The position numbers and the translations under genes are program-made. The notes beneath the pieces were generated by a model. That model was not told the origin of the DNA. It saw only the letters and a program-made list of their open reading frames with translations, and did no database searches. From contig JAWWNJ010000013.1 in assembly GCA_037176885.1 (NCBI GenBank), positions 1 to 64,000 of the forward strand: a stretch of 64,000 nt of DNA, read 5' to 3'. Of the stretch, positions 39,563-52,112 are shown piece by piece. The stretch comes from Favolaschia claudopus. Lineage: Eukaryota > Basidiomycota > Agaricomycetes > Agaricales > Mycenaceae. Numbering within the stretch: position 1 is the stretch's first letter; each line of letters begins with the position of its first letter.

Positions 39563-42500
39563 TCAACCAAACACGTCCTCGCTGTACCTCCCCTCCTTCT
39601 TCAATCCAGCCAGCCAGGCCACCGGATCGGCCTCCCCTCCAACCTGTTCCGCAATATTCATCAAGCTCTGTCTCACTCCATCCCCAACGCGCGTCGCCGA
39701 TCCACAAACATACACGTGTCCGCCGTTGCTAATGTCGCTCCAGATCTGCAGCGCGTCGCGCAGGAGGATGTGCTGCGCAAAACGGCGAGGGGCATCTTCC
39801 TCAGAATACGCGGCCTCGACGAGCACGGTACCGTCGTCGGCGTAGGCTCTAATCAGCCTGTTTCACAAAATGAAAAGGAGTGCCGAAAAAAGGACGGAAT
39901 AAATCAGAATACGCACTTTCGCAGACTCGGCATGTCGTGATAGCTCGTCCCATAGTACAACCGAAATGGTGACTTCCCTCCATGCTCTTGAACCTTGAAC
40001 CCTTGCGCATTTCGATGTTCCTGTCCCCATCGACATATAAGCACTTCAATTGTACCAGCAAAAAAAAACGCACCAAGAAACCCAAAAACGCAGAAATTCC
40101 CGTCCCGGCCGCAACCATCACAACAGGCACATCATCCTCCTTGGGCAAATGGAACGACTCCTGCGAACTCCTTGCCCTCACCCAAACAACACTTCCCACC
40201 TTCCCGCGCGCGAGAAATCCGGAACACAATCCCTGATGGTCCGCGACGCGTATATCCTCCACGCCGACGCAGAGCTTCACGGCATGCGGGTCGACGAGCG
40301 GGCTAGAGGCAACGGAGTATCGGCGGGGCTGAGTGGCTCTGAGGATAATGAGGAGTTTTTGGAGATTGAGAGCTTGTGCGAGGAGGGGCTGGGAGGTGAT
40401 GAGGTCCGCAAAGCTACGCGTCGTTTTCGCGATCGCTGGATCTGGAGCAGCGGAAGGCGCGCCAGCCGCTTCCAGCATCTCCCGCAGCTTCTTGAATTTC
40501 TCATCCGCGGGGAGAAAAGACGCCAAAAGCAACAAGCTGCTCCTTTGAATCGGCCCCGCAAGATCGGCGTAATACAACAACAAATCCCTCAACGTGATCT
40601 TCTGCCCTCTGTCCAACAAAAAGGCAGCCAACGAGGTAGGATTGGCGTCAGTGCCCACCTCCTTCACCTCAAACACCGCGTCGGCAACGAAATTGAGAGC
40701 GACAAGGAGGCGCTCGACGACGGCGGGGTCGTTCTCGGGAAAGACCTCCAGATGGTCACCTTCGCGGTAGGTGAACGAGGCATCGGGAACACCGAAGGTG
40801 ATGAGCCGCATCCCACGCGGGATGGGGGAATCGTGATCCACGAGCTCGACATTCTCAGTCAGCGTCGCTTTGAGAAAACCTTTAACAGGCGGCTGGTGCA
40901 AGAATGACTTCGCCTCATCCTCCGACACGGATGCGCGTGCGGAGAACTGAATCTTCACATCGTCCGTGGAGTGTGCGGGAGCGGTGGTGAGTGCATTAGC
41001 ACCGGCCTTCCCAGCCCCTCCAGTAACATCAACACCAAAATTTGCCGCAGTCGCAGCACAAAGCCTTGTGCTCCACTCCGTGAAATCAGCATCTTGATCT
41101 GCGTTCGAATCTCCCGTGCCCTTTTCGAAGATGCGATTACCGCCTAGAGCAGCGAGGTTCGCGTCCACTTTCTTCGGCTGTAATAAATACACAAATCGCT
41201 TCAGCATCAGTTGAAGAAGAAGATGAGGAGAATACACACGAAGGCCTGGAACGTAGTCCCCCACTGCGTATTTCCCGCCCCAAACACACAATAATTGATC
41301 CCGTCAAATCGTTTACTATTCCCCTTCTTGATCTCCCCATCCAACATATCGGAAAACTCCAAAGCCGAATCTGGTGGCTCGCCGTTATAAGTCGACACGC
41401 AAATCACGAAGAAATTGGAATTTTCATCGGCGATCGCCGCGGTCTGACTGGAGTCCGCCAACGGTGAATCGGCGAGACGGACAACATGGACGTCGGTGAA
41501 TCCGAGGTGTCTCGCCTTGGCAGCCAGATCCCCCGCCATGCCCTCGCAAGTCCCATTATTCGACGCATGAACGGCCCAGAAGTGAGGCAGCGCCCTCGCC
41601 CCCACCGCAGGCTGCGGCGCGCTAGTCTTCTTCTCGTCATTTTCCCCCGCCTTGGCCGACGATTTGGTCTCCGTAATGATCTCCTCCACCTCCACCTGCT
41701 TATGCAACCGCATTGTAAAATTGAGCGGCCGGTAAAGCGAGAAATCGGGGTCGTAGATCACCGCGCCTTCGGTGGTGTTCTCGATTTGGAAGTTGAGCAC
41801 GACGCGTGCGAGGACAATTTTTATTTCCTGTAAAGCAAAGTTGAAGCCGATGCAGCCGCGGCCGCCTGGGGGAGTGGCGACTGATTAATCAAGGAAAATA
41901 TTGGCATTGTGCGATACTGACCGGCAGCGAACGGGATGTAGGCATATTTGTGCCGTTTGCGGACTTCCTCTGTGCCCCATCGTTCGGGGTCGAATGTTAA
42001 CGGATCCTTTGAACGAGATTCATCAGCGGTGTATTGGTTTAAACAGTCGAATATTGATAAAACACCTTCCAGTGCTCTGGGTTGATCATGACGGAGTGCA
42101 GCGCGACAGTAACCTGTATTTATCGTTGAGTGCGGCGAATTAAACACGATGAGATCAAACATCCCTGGCTTCCTTTTGGGACGAGGTATCCGCCGGGCAT
42201 AATGAGATCTAACTCGCATGAGATCGTAAGAAAACCCAAGCTTTATAACTGCATCAAAGCCCATACCTTTGTGCGCCTGACGTGTAGGTTGAACTATTCA
42301 AAATCACAAGTCAAAAACTAGTCTGGTACAAAGAAAATGGAATGCCGAACAAGCAGGATTATACAACCGCTGCATCTCTTTGATGAACTGCAAAATAATA
42401 GGACATCGTCCAAGTATTAATCACTTCCATTATTATCGCACAAATAAGACAAAGAAACGAACCCAATCAAGATACTCCAACTTTCCCAACTCCTCCGCAG

Positions 42501-44302
42501 TGATCTCCTTGTCCTTGCGTAGCCCAGCAGCGATGAGAGACGCGTAGAGTTTGCGCGCTTGAGTGGGGAAAGTGGCGAGGCAGAACCAAAGCTACACAGT
42601 ATCGCACATCAGCCAGTCATTGAGAGGGAATGAGAGATGAATGGCCCAATCAATGAATGGAAGAACGAAAACGCTGGACGCACCCAAGAAAGCGCGCACG
42701 ACGTAGTGACCTGCCCAGCCCCAAGGAACGTCACAATGTTCTCGTGTACGAGTCCTACGTCCATCTTCCTGCCTTGTTCATCGGTGGCGTGCAACTGAAG
42801 GGGTTCAAGGATCCAATAAGCTGATATCGAAAAATGATCGCAAGTTGTGCGTACCATGAAATCCAACAGACTCGACGTCGAAACTGCCGCCTCGTCAATA
42901 GGCATATCCCGTTGACTTTCTTTTAGGATCCTCTCAGATTGAGTATCAACAAATGATATCTACGTGCGTTCCGTTGGTATTAGTGTTCGTGATTGAAAGC
43001 AGGTTGTGAGATGTGTGCATACCACTTGCGTCTCCATCATCTTCTGCTCCCGTCTCTCGGGATTCGGTAGCGCACGATAAAAGCTTCCTTTGCGGAAGAG
43101 CGTTTGCGCGAGACCGAGATTTCGACCGATTAGTTGGAAGATGTTGGCGATTTGGCTGTCGGCGCTGTGATTAGGAGCAGGGGTGAGTCTCTTCGTCAAA
43201 TGACAGAAAAGAAATAGATGAAGAAAGAAAGATACTGAATTCAATTACCTGTCCAGCATCTTGAGATCCATTCCAACCCCAACCTCGCCGATGGTCTGTC
43301 CGGCGGCGCGGAGGCCCCAGAAGAACGCGTTGACGCTATCGCCCTTGTTGAGAATTCTAAATCCACCAAGGTTCATAAGATTATGATATCTCAGAGCTCG
43401 ACACTAGAGACACGAGTACTCACTCGTCAAAACACTTGATTAGGCGGTTAGCTGTGTGATCCATCGTTCGAACCTGTTTGCTGATGATTGGACAATCAAT
43501 GAGGAGAATGTAAAGAAATACGTAGTTCCGCATCGCCTTTGCGCCCATTGCCGTCATCATGAACTTGTGGCTCGTAGACCAGGAGGGGTTGCTTGAGTCT
43601 GAGGTGAAAAGACCATTTGGGAGGCTCGATTTCAGTGGGAATAAGGGATGGTTGTCGCCGATCTGGAGGTTGAATAAAAAACCCGGACGAGCATTGACAC
43701 ATGAACGATATATAGAGAGAGACGTACCTCTTTGCTGTAGAATTCTCCTTCGCTGAGGACAACCCCGGCACAGTCGGGGTCGTCTGTGAGATATACCGAC
43801 TAGAATGAAGCTATACTCAATGTTATGTAACGAGACTGGATGAATGCAAACGTACCTTTCCGAGGTACGAGACGTGCACCATATGGCCATACTTGCTGAG
43901 GAGACGCTGATAATTCCCGAGGAAGTCGGGATAGATCTCACTATAGCCGCCGATGAAGGGGATACCGCCGGTGGGGCCTGGAACAGGGCGGACCTGGCGT
44001 GCAAGTGAATGAACCGATATTCATTGAAGTGAGACGAAAGGACATACCTTCTTGCCACTAATAAGAATCGCAACACTGCGTTCCTTGATAATCAACTCCA
44101 CTGAATCCAAAACTTGGAGGTCGCTCGTTGCAGTTTCTGGTGAAGCCGAGCGATGAAACGAGATCGTATTCGGAAGAACGATGCTGAGCTTTGAGGCTAT
44201 AATTTTGCGTAGTTCGTCGAGAGACTGAGTGTATGCGACCTCAACAGAGACTCCCTCGGAGTCGGGCGATTTTCCATGCAAGTGAAATACGGTTACAGCC
44301 AT
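39563..44302 (-). CDS. CYP505-like P450-reductase fusion with N-terminal extension (1,197 aa)
   Basis: I infer nineteen exons on the minus strand: 44048-44302, 43856-43993, 43728-43799, 43522-43662, 43424-43473, 43249-43356, 43023-43164, 42855-42959, 42684-42794, 42463-42591, 42351-42387, 42267-42293, 42165-42208, 42066-42113, 41922-42006, 41240-41865, 40074-41177, 39917-39993, 39563-39857. Residues 1-85 form an extra beta-rich domain resembling ubiquitin-like folds. The P450 domain follows (VRPVPGPTGGIPFIG, I-helix GAGQVTTS, haem loop FAAGGRGCIG with Cys502). Next come a flavodoxin domain (ASNNGTCEGMA), an FAD domain (RRYSVASSP) and an NADPH domain (AAGTGISAF), ending DVFG. Such proteins hydroxylate fatty acids near the methyl end without a partner. 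One intron has a GG instead of GT donor (42,163-42,164); if it were retained, a stop follows soon. Confidence 0.88.
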
Positions 44303-45058
44303 TCTGAGGACGAAGTTTGCGTCTGCGGGGGCTAACCTAGGCTGAAAGGGTAGTGCTACTTAACTTCCAACGTGCGCCGTCACGGTGCGAGCCTAGATAA
44401 GAGAAGTCGGGCTTAACAAGGGGAGTATGAGTACGCGCGGTAACTCACCGAACGCCACTCCTCGCTATGACCGAGAAATTCGGCAAAAATCTCCGTTTAA
44501 AGCCCATGAAGATATGAATACAGCAGACACCCAGAGTGCATTGACGTAAATACGCTTAGATATCCGGAAATACCAAGGCCAGCACCAGAAATTTCGAAGC
44601 TTGAGCATCCGGATGAGAACATTGAGAAGTTCTATCTTCCCAAGGAGTCGTCTGCTTGTCACCGTTCAAATCCTCGCATGCCAATTGTTACGGGATTTTT
44701 ACCAGGTTTATCGATAGCATTTACGGACATGAACGTTTGAGTTGAGAGCGGCTGTCACGCCGTTACGATCACGACTTGAGCGTGACATGCATATTCCCAC
44801 GCCATCAGGCTTGTCCCCTTCGCTGAAAACAGCGATTGGTCGTCTCGTTTTATCCAACCGCCATGAAGCAAGGAACTAGTAAAAGGTGACTCGATCAAGT
44901 TGCCCTGGCCTCATGCGGCATATCATTCCCATTTTGGCCGCCGTTTCCCCGAATTGTGGCATCCCCCCTCAGCTACTGACCAAATACCCTTATCGCTCAA
45001 AAGATATAAGTAGTATACGTCCAAGGAACACGAAGCTAACTAGCTTTTATTCCCAACT
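44303..45058. promoter_or_regulatory. Divergent promoter region
   Basis: This region is shared between the minus-strand P450 fusion and the plus-strand dehydrogenase fusion, so the two may be co-regulated. A TATA-like ATATAAGTA at about 45,003 lies 55 nt before the dehydrogenase ATG. No gene in between. Confidence 0.45.
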
Positions 45059-47214
45059 ATGCCCTACAAGCCACCCGCCTCGATTCACGGAAAACCCTTT
45101 GTCGTTCTCGGTGCTGGAACCCTTGGGCGCCGCATCGCATTGATGTGGCTCACCCAAGGCGAGACTGTTCATCTCGTGTGAGCATTCTACTATCGCTATG
45201 TATTGCCCTCTTGTGAATAAACTATTTAATTTATTTGTTTCAGAGACCTGAACGAAAAAGCTCTCGTCTCCGCCGCTGAATTTATCGAGGAAAACCTTGA
45301 CACCGTCATCGCAGACCATGTCTCGAACGGCAAACGAGGAACATTGAAGTTATTCCAAGATCGTATGGAAGCCATCCCCAATGCGTGGATTGTCGTTGAA
45401 GTCGGTAGGTTGCTCTATTCAAATATATACATCGCTATCTTCATTTGTTTCCCATACAGTCCCCGAGAATCTTTCACTCAAGATTAAGCTCCTTGGCGAA
45501 CTCGATGCGATTCTGCCAGACGACTGCATCCTAGCTAGCAACAGCAGCTCGTATACCGGCTCGGAAATGTTCGAGAGAGTCAACAACAAAGCGCGGCTGG
45601 TTAGTACGCACTACTACATGCCGCCTCAAGCTCTGTGGGTCCATGATTCCATCAATCTTTTCACCTCGGAGCTAATTTCATAATGATAGCCCGCTTGAAG
45701 TTATGCCCAATCCCTACACTGACCCTGCCGTCGTCGAATTGTTGCTGAGGGAGGCCCCGCGCCACGGACTCAGAACTTACCACGTGTATGTGCCTCTCCT
45801 CCCCATATATCTGGACCTCATCTGGTCACAACACCATCGCAGGCGTAAAGAATCCGTCGGCCTCCTCTTCAATCGCATCTGGGCCGCCATCAAACGCGAA
45901 TCCCTCTACGTCGTCGCCGAAGGCGTCGCAGGGGCCTCGGAAGTCGACGGAATAATGAAAGACCTCTTTGGCATCAACCGCGGCGTATTCGAAGTGCTCG
46001 ACAGCGTCGGCCTTGACGTCGCTTTGGACATTGAGAATCACTACCGCGCTGTACGACCTGGCCAAATCCCCGCTGAGCCAGCGGCGCTTTTGGAGTCCAT
46101 GGTGGCTCAGGGACATCTGGGGATCAAAAGCGGGAAGGGGTTCTACGAGCATCCGCCTCACAAGGCGATGGCGGACAAGGATTATGTTGTGTATCTTGAT
46201 GTTGTCAAGGGGGAGGTGAGGTCGTTGGCGATTGACGGCAGGGAGGGGAAAACCTTGGTTTCTGGATTGACTAGCCATCCGGATGGCGTTCAGATCGACG
46301 AGCGTCCTGGTAAAGGTGTGTTTCTTCCCTCGATTGTTATTTATTCTGCCCTCGTACTGAGATCGCTACAGGCCACATATACTGGACGAACATGGGCACT
46401 CTCCCCGGCGATGACGACGGCTCAATCAGCCGCGCCAACATCGACGGCTCCAACATCACCACCATCGTCCCAGTCGGCGCAACCCGCACCCCCAAACAAC
46501 TCGTCCTCGACACCACCAACGAGCACCTCTACTGGTGCGACCGCGAAGGCGGCCGCATCCAGCGCTGCGCCCTCGACGGCTCCGCTCTCGAAACGCTATA
46601 CATATCCGCCTCCACCCCCGCGGAACACAAGAACCAACGCACCTGGTGTGTTGGCGTCACCCTCGATCTCGAACGCGGGTTGGTCTATTGGACGCAAAAA
46701 GGCGGCTCCAAAGGCGGGAATGGGAGGATTTTTCGTGCCGGGATGAATCTGCCTGCCGGTGCCCATCCAGCGAGGAGGCCTGATGTCGAGGTGCTGTTCG
46801 AAGGAATGCCGGAGCCGATTGATTTGGAGTATCATAAGGGATATCTGTTGTGGACTGATCGTGGGGATCCGCCGTTTGGAAACAGTTTGAACCGTGCGGA
46901 TGTTTCTGCTCCGCTGAACCCCAATGTGACTCCGCGCGGGCCGAGCAAGGAGCTCGTTATCGCTGATCATTTCCATGAGACAATTGGGTTGACGGTTGAT
47001 CCCGTTGGGGAGAAGGTGAGTTTGGCTCATTTCTCGGTCGGTCTGTCATGGTGGCTTTGGGTTAATTCATGACGAAACATAGATTTACATTTCGGACTTG
47101 CTTGGGTCGTTGTGGGTTACGAATTTGGATGGGAGTGATAAGAAAGCGATTTTAAGGGATGTGGGGAATTTCACTGGGATCACCTTCCATCCTGCCAGAC
47201 CCGCATGTGCGTAG
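45059..47214 (+). CDS. Hydroxyacyl-CoA dehydrogenase-YWTD propeller fusion (599 aa)
   Basis: Seven exons in frame: 45059-45177, 45244-45404, 45460-45634, 45690-45785, 45843-46315, 46372-47015, 47083-47214. The first 300 residues follow the 3-hydroxyacyl-CoA dehydrogenase fold: NAD site VVLGAGTLGRR (GxGxxG), the STHYYMPP segment placing the catalytic His, and the C-terminal helical domain with KSGKGFYEHP. The second half carries LDL-receptor class B (YWTD) repeats: HIYWTN, HLYWCD, LVYWTQ, LLWTDR, and ends after IYISDLLGSLW. No signal peptide, so it is probably cytosolic or peroxisomal. The HFFNP motif of beta-oxidation enzymes is altered, so the substrate may differ. It is divergent from the P450 fusion gene. 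Confidence 0.88.
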
Positions 47215-47491
47215 ATACGAATGGGAGCCCTTCTTAGACGATGTTGGTAGTTACCATGAATTGGTTGTTGGCTCCTCTCTTTCCCGCATTCATCTGGATA
47301 GACCTAGCCGGAATGCGTATCATTTTTTTTTTCGGCTCGTTGTTCCGGTTCGGCGTCACCCCGGCGCTGCCTGTCGGGTCATGAGCGGCAGTCATGCCGG
47401 TTATTGTTGTCTGCCGTGACTCGGAGGGAAAAAACTGGATAATATTGGCCGCAAGCAAGCCTCGATTCTACTAATCCCCTGATCTATCACG

Positions 47492-48961
47492 CTACTTTGA
47501 TTGGAGCGGAGGCGTATTCCCAAATACACTGTCCATCATAAACGACGGGTATCGGTCTCCTGGAACAGCATCCGCCTCTGCAGCAAGCTTTCGTACCGCA
47601 TCAACATCCTCCTTCAACAGCTTAATCTTGCTGGCGCCCACGTTTTCGAGAAGGTATCTTGTCTTCTTCGTACCGGGGATGGGGATCTAACATACGCGTC
47701 AGAAACCACGCGCCATCGAGACAAAGCAAGAAAGAAAAAACGAAGAAATACTGACAATATCATCTCCTTGCGCGAGGAGCCACGCAAGAGCGATCTGGCC
47801 TGCAGTTGCGTTGTCGTACCTCGCGCCAATCGCCTTGAGCCCGTCAGCGAGCTTGAGAATGGTGGGGAAGTTCTCTTTGCTGAAACGGGGAATCATCTTG
47901 CGAATGTCGTCGTCCGCGAATTCGTCAGTGGATTTCTGGCATCGTGGTTCAGTCAACCTATTATTCGTACGACAAGATACAAATAACGAGCAAGATGACA
48001 CGCACATATTGTCCAGTAACCAATCCGCGTCCAAGCGGCGAATACGCAACGATCTTGATGCCAAGCTCGCGGGCGGTAGCGAGCACGGCGATTTTGGGGT
48101 CCTCAATGTCGAGCATGAATGGTGAATATTCCATTTGGACGGCGGTGATGGGATGGATGGCATGTGCACGACGGAGGGTCTCGGCGGAAACTTCGGAGAG
48201 GCCGATGTATTTGACTTTTCCCGCTCTATCAGAGTTCACAAAGAGGTGGCGGCTCAGCTGAACAACACAGGCAGATGTGGAAATGAAAACACACTTGACA
48301 AACTCGGCCATGGCAGCAACGGTGAGCTGTTGAAAATCGTTGATTAATTGGGAGGTAGATAGCTTGAGAAGATGTGTTCCCACCTCGATAGGCGTGTTGG
48401 GATCAACGCGCTAGAAAACAAATTTCACCTTAATTTCCCGCCCGAGGAATGAATGCGGGAGGGTGAAAACCCACATGAAGATAATACATATCAATATAGT
48501 CCACACCAAGTTTCTTGAGCGACGCCTCGGTCGCCTCCTTCACATACTCGGGGGTGCCGTCCATGCCGCCCTTGGACTGAACAAATCCGAATTTCGAGGA
48601 CAGGAAGATGTCGTTGCGTTTCCCCGTGCGTTCGAACCTGCATTCGATACGGATAATGAGATACGGTTTTGAAAGGGCAGAGGAGGAAAGATAGTTGTGG
48701 CATACCATTTCCCAAGCAGGTCCTCAGAGTCGCCGTAGACGTCAGAGGTGTCCCAGAAAGTGCAGCCAGCGGCGTGTGCCGCGTCAAGAACCTATTATAA
48801 TCAACATAATCATCGGCGATGCGACGAGAGTTCGGAGGATAACAAACCTTGAACCGCTCCTCATCCGACTCGACTGCGCCGTAGAAGCTCGATATGCCCA
48901 TAGCGCCAAAACCAATGGCGTTGAAGGTGGAGTTGCCAATTCTGCGAGTGATGAAAGACAT
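47492..48961 (-). CDS. Aldo/keto reductase (338 aa)
   Basis: Eight exons splice in frame: 48848-48961, 48706-48791, 48475-48637, 48384-48410, 48295-48326, 48006-48225, 47756-47935, 47492-47686. The catalytic tetrad of the superfamily is present: Asp52 and Tyr57 in WDTSDVYG, Lys82 in SSKFG, His121 in YYLH. The IPIPGTKK segment near the C-terminus binds the NADPH phosphate. The order and spacing match the YakC/AKR13-like group of soluble NADPH aldehyde reductases. The length is normal for the family. It lies tail to tail with the dehydrogenase fusion, 277 bp apart. Confidence 0.92.
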
Positions 48962-49197
48962 ATCTGAGCTGTTGGAATGAATCAGAAACCTCGACTGTTA
49001 GTTTTATACTGTTCGCTCCCTCACATCGTCGTCAGCCGAATTCGAGTAAGCGGCTTTTTCTCCCATCTCATTTCCCCGCTAGCGTCCCGATTCAGTTTGC
49101 TGACTGCATACTTTCTCCCGCATCCTCGGTATATCACTATGCAAGAGTGTTTGCGCCAAAAGATCATTCGGTCTAGTCGACGGGTCCCGCGATCATA

Positions 49198-49461
49198 CTG
49201 TACTAATCCGACCGGTTGTTCACGTTATGCGTGACGCCGGGTTGTGAACTGAACAATTTTGAACAGGTGACGGGTGACGGGGACTTTTTCGGCCCAAAAA
49301 GGGCAAGAAAATCGAAAAAATCTCCGGCCGGCATCTGCCGAGCATTGCCGGCCTACCATATATGGTAATTTTGATGTGATTGACGTGTTGTGAACAACTT
49401 GTCCAGTGAACAATTTGGGTGACGGGTGACACCCAGTGAACAACCGGTCGGATTAGTACAG
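49198..49461. mobile_element. TA-flanked MITE, uninterrupted copy (264 bp)
   Basis: Same element as 30,962-31,848 without the nested insert. Inverted repeats begin CTGTACTAATCCGA, with TA on both sides (49,196-49,197 and 49,462-49,463). It lies 236 bp upstream of the aldo/keto reductase start and may affect its promoter. Confidence 0.88.
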
Positions 49462-49463
49462 TA

Positions 49464-50023
49464 ATCTTGCTTACGGTGACTTGTTCTGCTTCAGGGCCGG
49501 ACGCTCCCAGCTTGCGGAACACTTGGGAACGCTGCTGCGTGTACTCCGTCGTACGATTCCGGTGACTGCATAATCATTCATTCATCTTCGTGATGTAAAT
49601 ACATGGAGCAATTCGGGACATTAAACCCGCGCCGGGAAGTTTTGTCACACGTGACATCACGCTCCCACACAGTCGCGCTCTTTTTGCCTCTTTCTTCAGC
49701 TAATGCGACCTGTTTTTTGCACTTTCTGGGTACAAGAACCTTGCATCAATGTAATTACTTAGATTTGTTTCCTCCAGCTTTTTTGCCGTTTCAGGTGAAC
49801 TCCCAGCTAAATTGGCATCCTCGTCAAAATTTGCGGCGCACCACTGCGTGGAGCTGCCGCTTGACGAGGATGGCAATTTAGCTGTTACTTTACCTGAAAC
49901 GGCTCAAAAGCTTTCGAGTCATTATGCGGGGTTTTCAAAGTTAAATGATTTTTTGTGCTAAATACATATGGTAGTTGTGTTGCGGGCGCCGGCCCGGACG
50001 GCTGGGGTTTTCCACCCCAGACC
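49464..50023. other. Region with a ~139-bp hairpin
   Basis: No gene. An imperfect inverted repeat at about 49,776-49,914 has arms of about 50 bp sharing GCCGTTTCAGGT and GCTAAATTG. It may be a very small foldback element. The rest shows nothing recognisable. Confidence 0.45.
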
Positions 50024-50646
50024 CACTTGCCCACATTCCGCCGCTGATGTGACATCCGAAAAAGGAAATTTGATGGCACCCAACTTCTCAGCGAAATTCA
50101 GAGCAACTGCATTCCTAGTCCTTCATTTGCGCGAAGGGGACCAACCATTCGCGGCCCTCCCCTCCCTCGCTGCGCTCGGGGGGTTCCCCCAAGCCGGGCC
50201 GCTCAGGTTGGCACTCTAAAGCCTCGTTCGCGCGAATCCTTCTGTTCCTCACCCCCACACCCCCCCCGAACCCTAACCACCTAACCCTAAGCCTTAACCC
50301 TAACCAAGTACCTAACCCAGCATTCTTTTGGCCTTCGGCAGTGTTTTTTTTGGGGGAAGCAAACCCTAACCAGTTAACCGTTGAATTTTTTGGCCTTCGG
50401 CATTAACAAAAAAAAAATTGTGATACATTCAAGAATCGAACCCGGAAACTATTTGTGCAGCATAAACTCGTGATGACCATTAAAACCTCCACACCAACTG
50501 GTAATTGCTGGTTTGCCTTTTTTTTTCGTCCACGTTGTGTCTATCGTAGTCCCCATCAAAATGTACTGAGATATCTGATCAGTGAGAACAGCCACCATTA
50601 AATTCCCTTTTTCAGGTGTCACATCAGCGGCGGAATGTCGAGAGTG
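50024..50646. mobile_element. hAT-type MITE, second copy (623 bp)
   Basis: Same element as 31,069-31,682. It is flanked by its own 8-bp target duplication CCCAGACC (50,016-50,023 and 50,647-50,654), which proves independent insertion. It also carries the telomere-like tract and the Pol III-like box. Confidence 0.9.
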
Positions 50647-50654
50647 CCCAGACC

Positions 50655-50983
50655 CGACCGCTGCGCGGGGCTTGCCGCTCGCCGCGGAGGCCCACTGCGT
50701 GGTGTCAGCGCTTGCCGCGAGGCCATCCCGGCCCTTCTCTGATACAGGAAAGACGATCCATCAAAGAGTTGGGGCGTGGGAACCGCCGGGAACTGGTGAC
50801 AGCGTCACATTTGTGACAAAGTTCCCGGCGCGAGTTTAAAATCCAGCAATTCGCCCAACAAAGTTTTGGCTTCGAGCAGAATAGTCGAATTACGATTTCC
50901 ACGAGCTGTCGTTGTCTTTGATGAAATACAGCGACTCTGTACTGTGCGTTAGCTCCAGGTGATACTTAGATGACGAGAAAACA
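50655..50983. other. 3' flank of the F-box-like gene
   Basis: GC-rich sequence without a convincing gene; short open frames only. Confidence 0.35.
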
Positions 50984-51897
50984 TTACGCACTGTCCACCT
51001 TTCCTACTCTTTTTGCTGCAATAAATTCGTCCGCCAATGCCCAATAATCTTCATCTGTGCTTGCACCACGCAACCAGTCTTCCCGAAAGGACGTCTGAGA
51101 TATGCAAACCAATCGGTCATCGTCACAGCTGGGATGCATTTCTTCCGCAGTGTGACGGAGTTTGAAGAATACGATGCATTTCAACTGCGTAATTGATCGA
51201 ATGCGATTGTGAACTGGGGCAATTGTGCCTCTGATGTTGAATGACAGGTGAGTGAGGTCTGATATCAACACGAGGTCAGAGAGCAAAGCCTCCTCGAAAT
51301 CATCGTCAAGCAATTCCAAGTGTGTGACGTGGCGAAGAAATGGTGACCCGAAATCGACAGCTCCCCCGCGAAAGAGTGTTTTGATGTCGATCGCAACCTC
51401 CAAGAGACTGTGGAGGCGATTTAATATGGGAAGGTGCGCTGGGTTTGCGTTCATGTAGAGATGGAGGTGTGTGAGATGAGGGCAGGCTGTCACAACGGCG
51501 TCGAGTGTCGAAGCTTCCATATGAGACGAGTCGCAAAAGAAACGGCGCGCAAATAGGCCAATGGAAGACGATTCTTTGCCATGGACTTGCTTGAGGAGAA
51601 CCCGGAGCGGAACAAACGGGCAACCTGAGGCAAAATCCATGTGTTGGCCCTCGGCGTATGTTGCGACGATGATTCGATATAAAAGTGCTTCCATCCTGAC
51701 ATATCGTCCAAGTCGGGGTTTTTCTCGATAAAAAAGCAACCATACCAACGCTTCACCCGCCATGCTACGAGCATGGTATTGGGAATATCTTTGGGATTCA
51801 AAAAGGCCGCAAACTCGAAGATTGTGCGCTCTAGCTCGGGCGGAAGTCTGGGCTGGTCGCTGATTTCTAGCAATGAGATATCTGGGAGATCGTCCAT
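50984..51897 (-). CDS. F-box-like protein (287 aa)
   Basis: Two exons: 51746-51897 and 50984-51695, with a 50-nt intron. The N-terminus (LPPELERTIFEFAAFLNP) fits a divergent F-box of the type common in Agaricomycetes; the middle has leucine-rich segments such as HLTHLHLYMN and HVTHLELLDDD spaced like LRRs. It would recruit unknown targets to an SCF ubiquitin ligase. These genes form very large, fast-evolving families, and the exact role cannot be read from the sequence. Confidence 0.7.
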
Positions 51898-52112
51898 CTA
51901 CTTCATGTAGCAATTGGCTGGATATCTGAGCGAGCTTGATGTGGCATAAGACAAGAGATGGGGTGCAAAACATGTACATACAACGCCGGAATGTCCGGCA
52001 TTCTGAGTCCGGTGATTGCCGGTCAGTTGATCGTTGAAACCACTGCAAAGTCGGTGGCCGTTGAGAAGAAATATCTACTCGTTGACCCGCTCAGATTCTA
52101 AATGTATCCATG

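Noticed and set aside
40050..40907. 285-aa plus-strand frame
   Set aside because: It is antisense to the long reductase exon of the P450 fusion gene, whose domains are clearly recognised.
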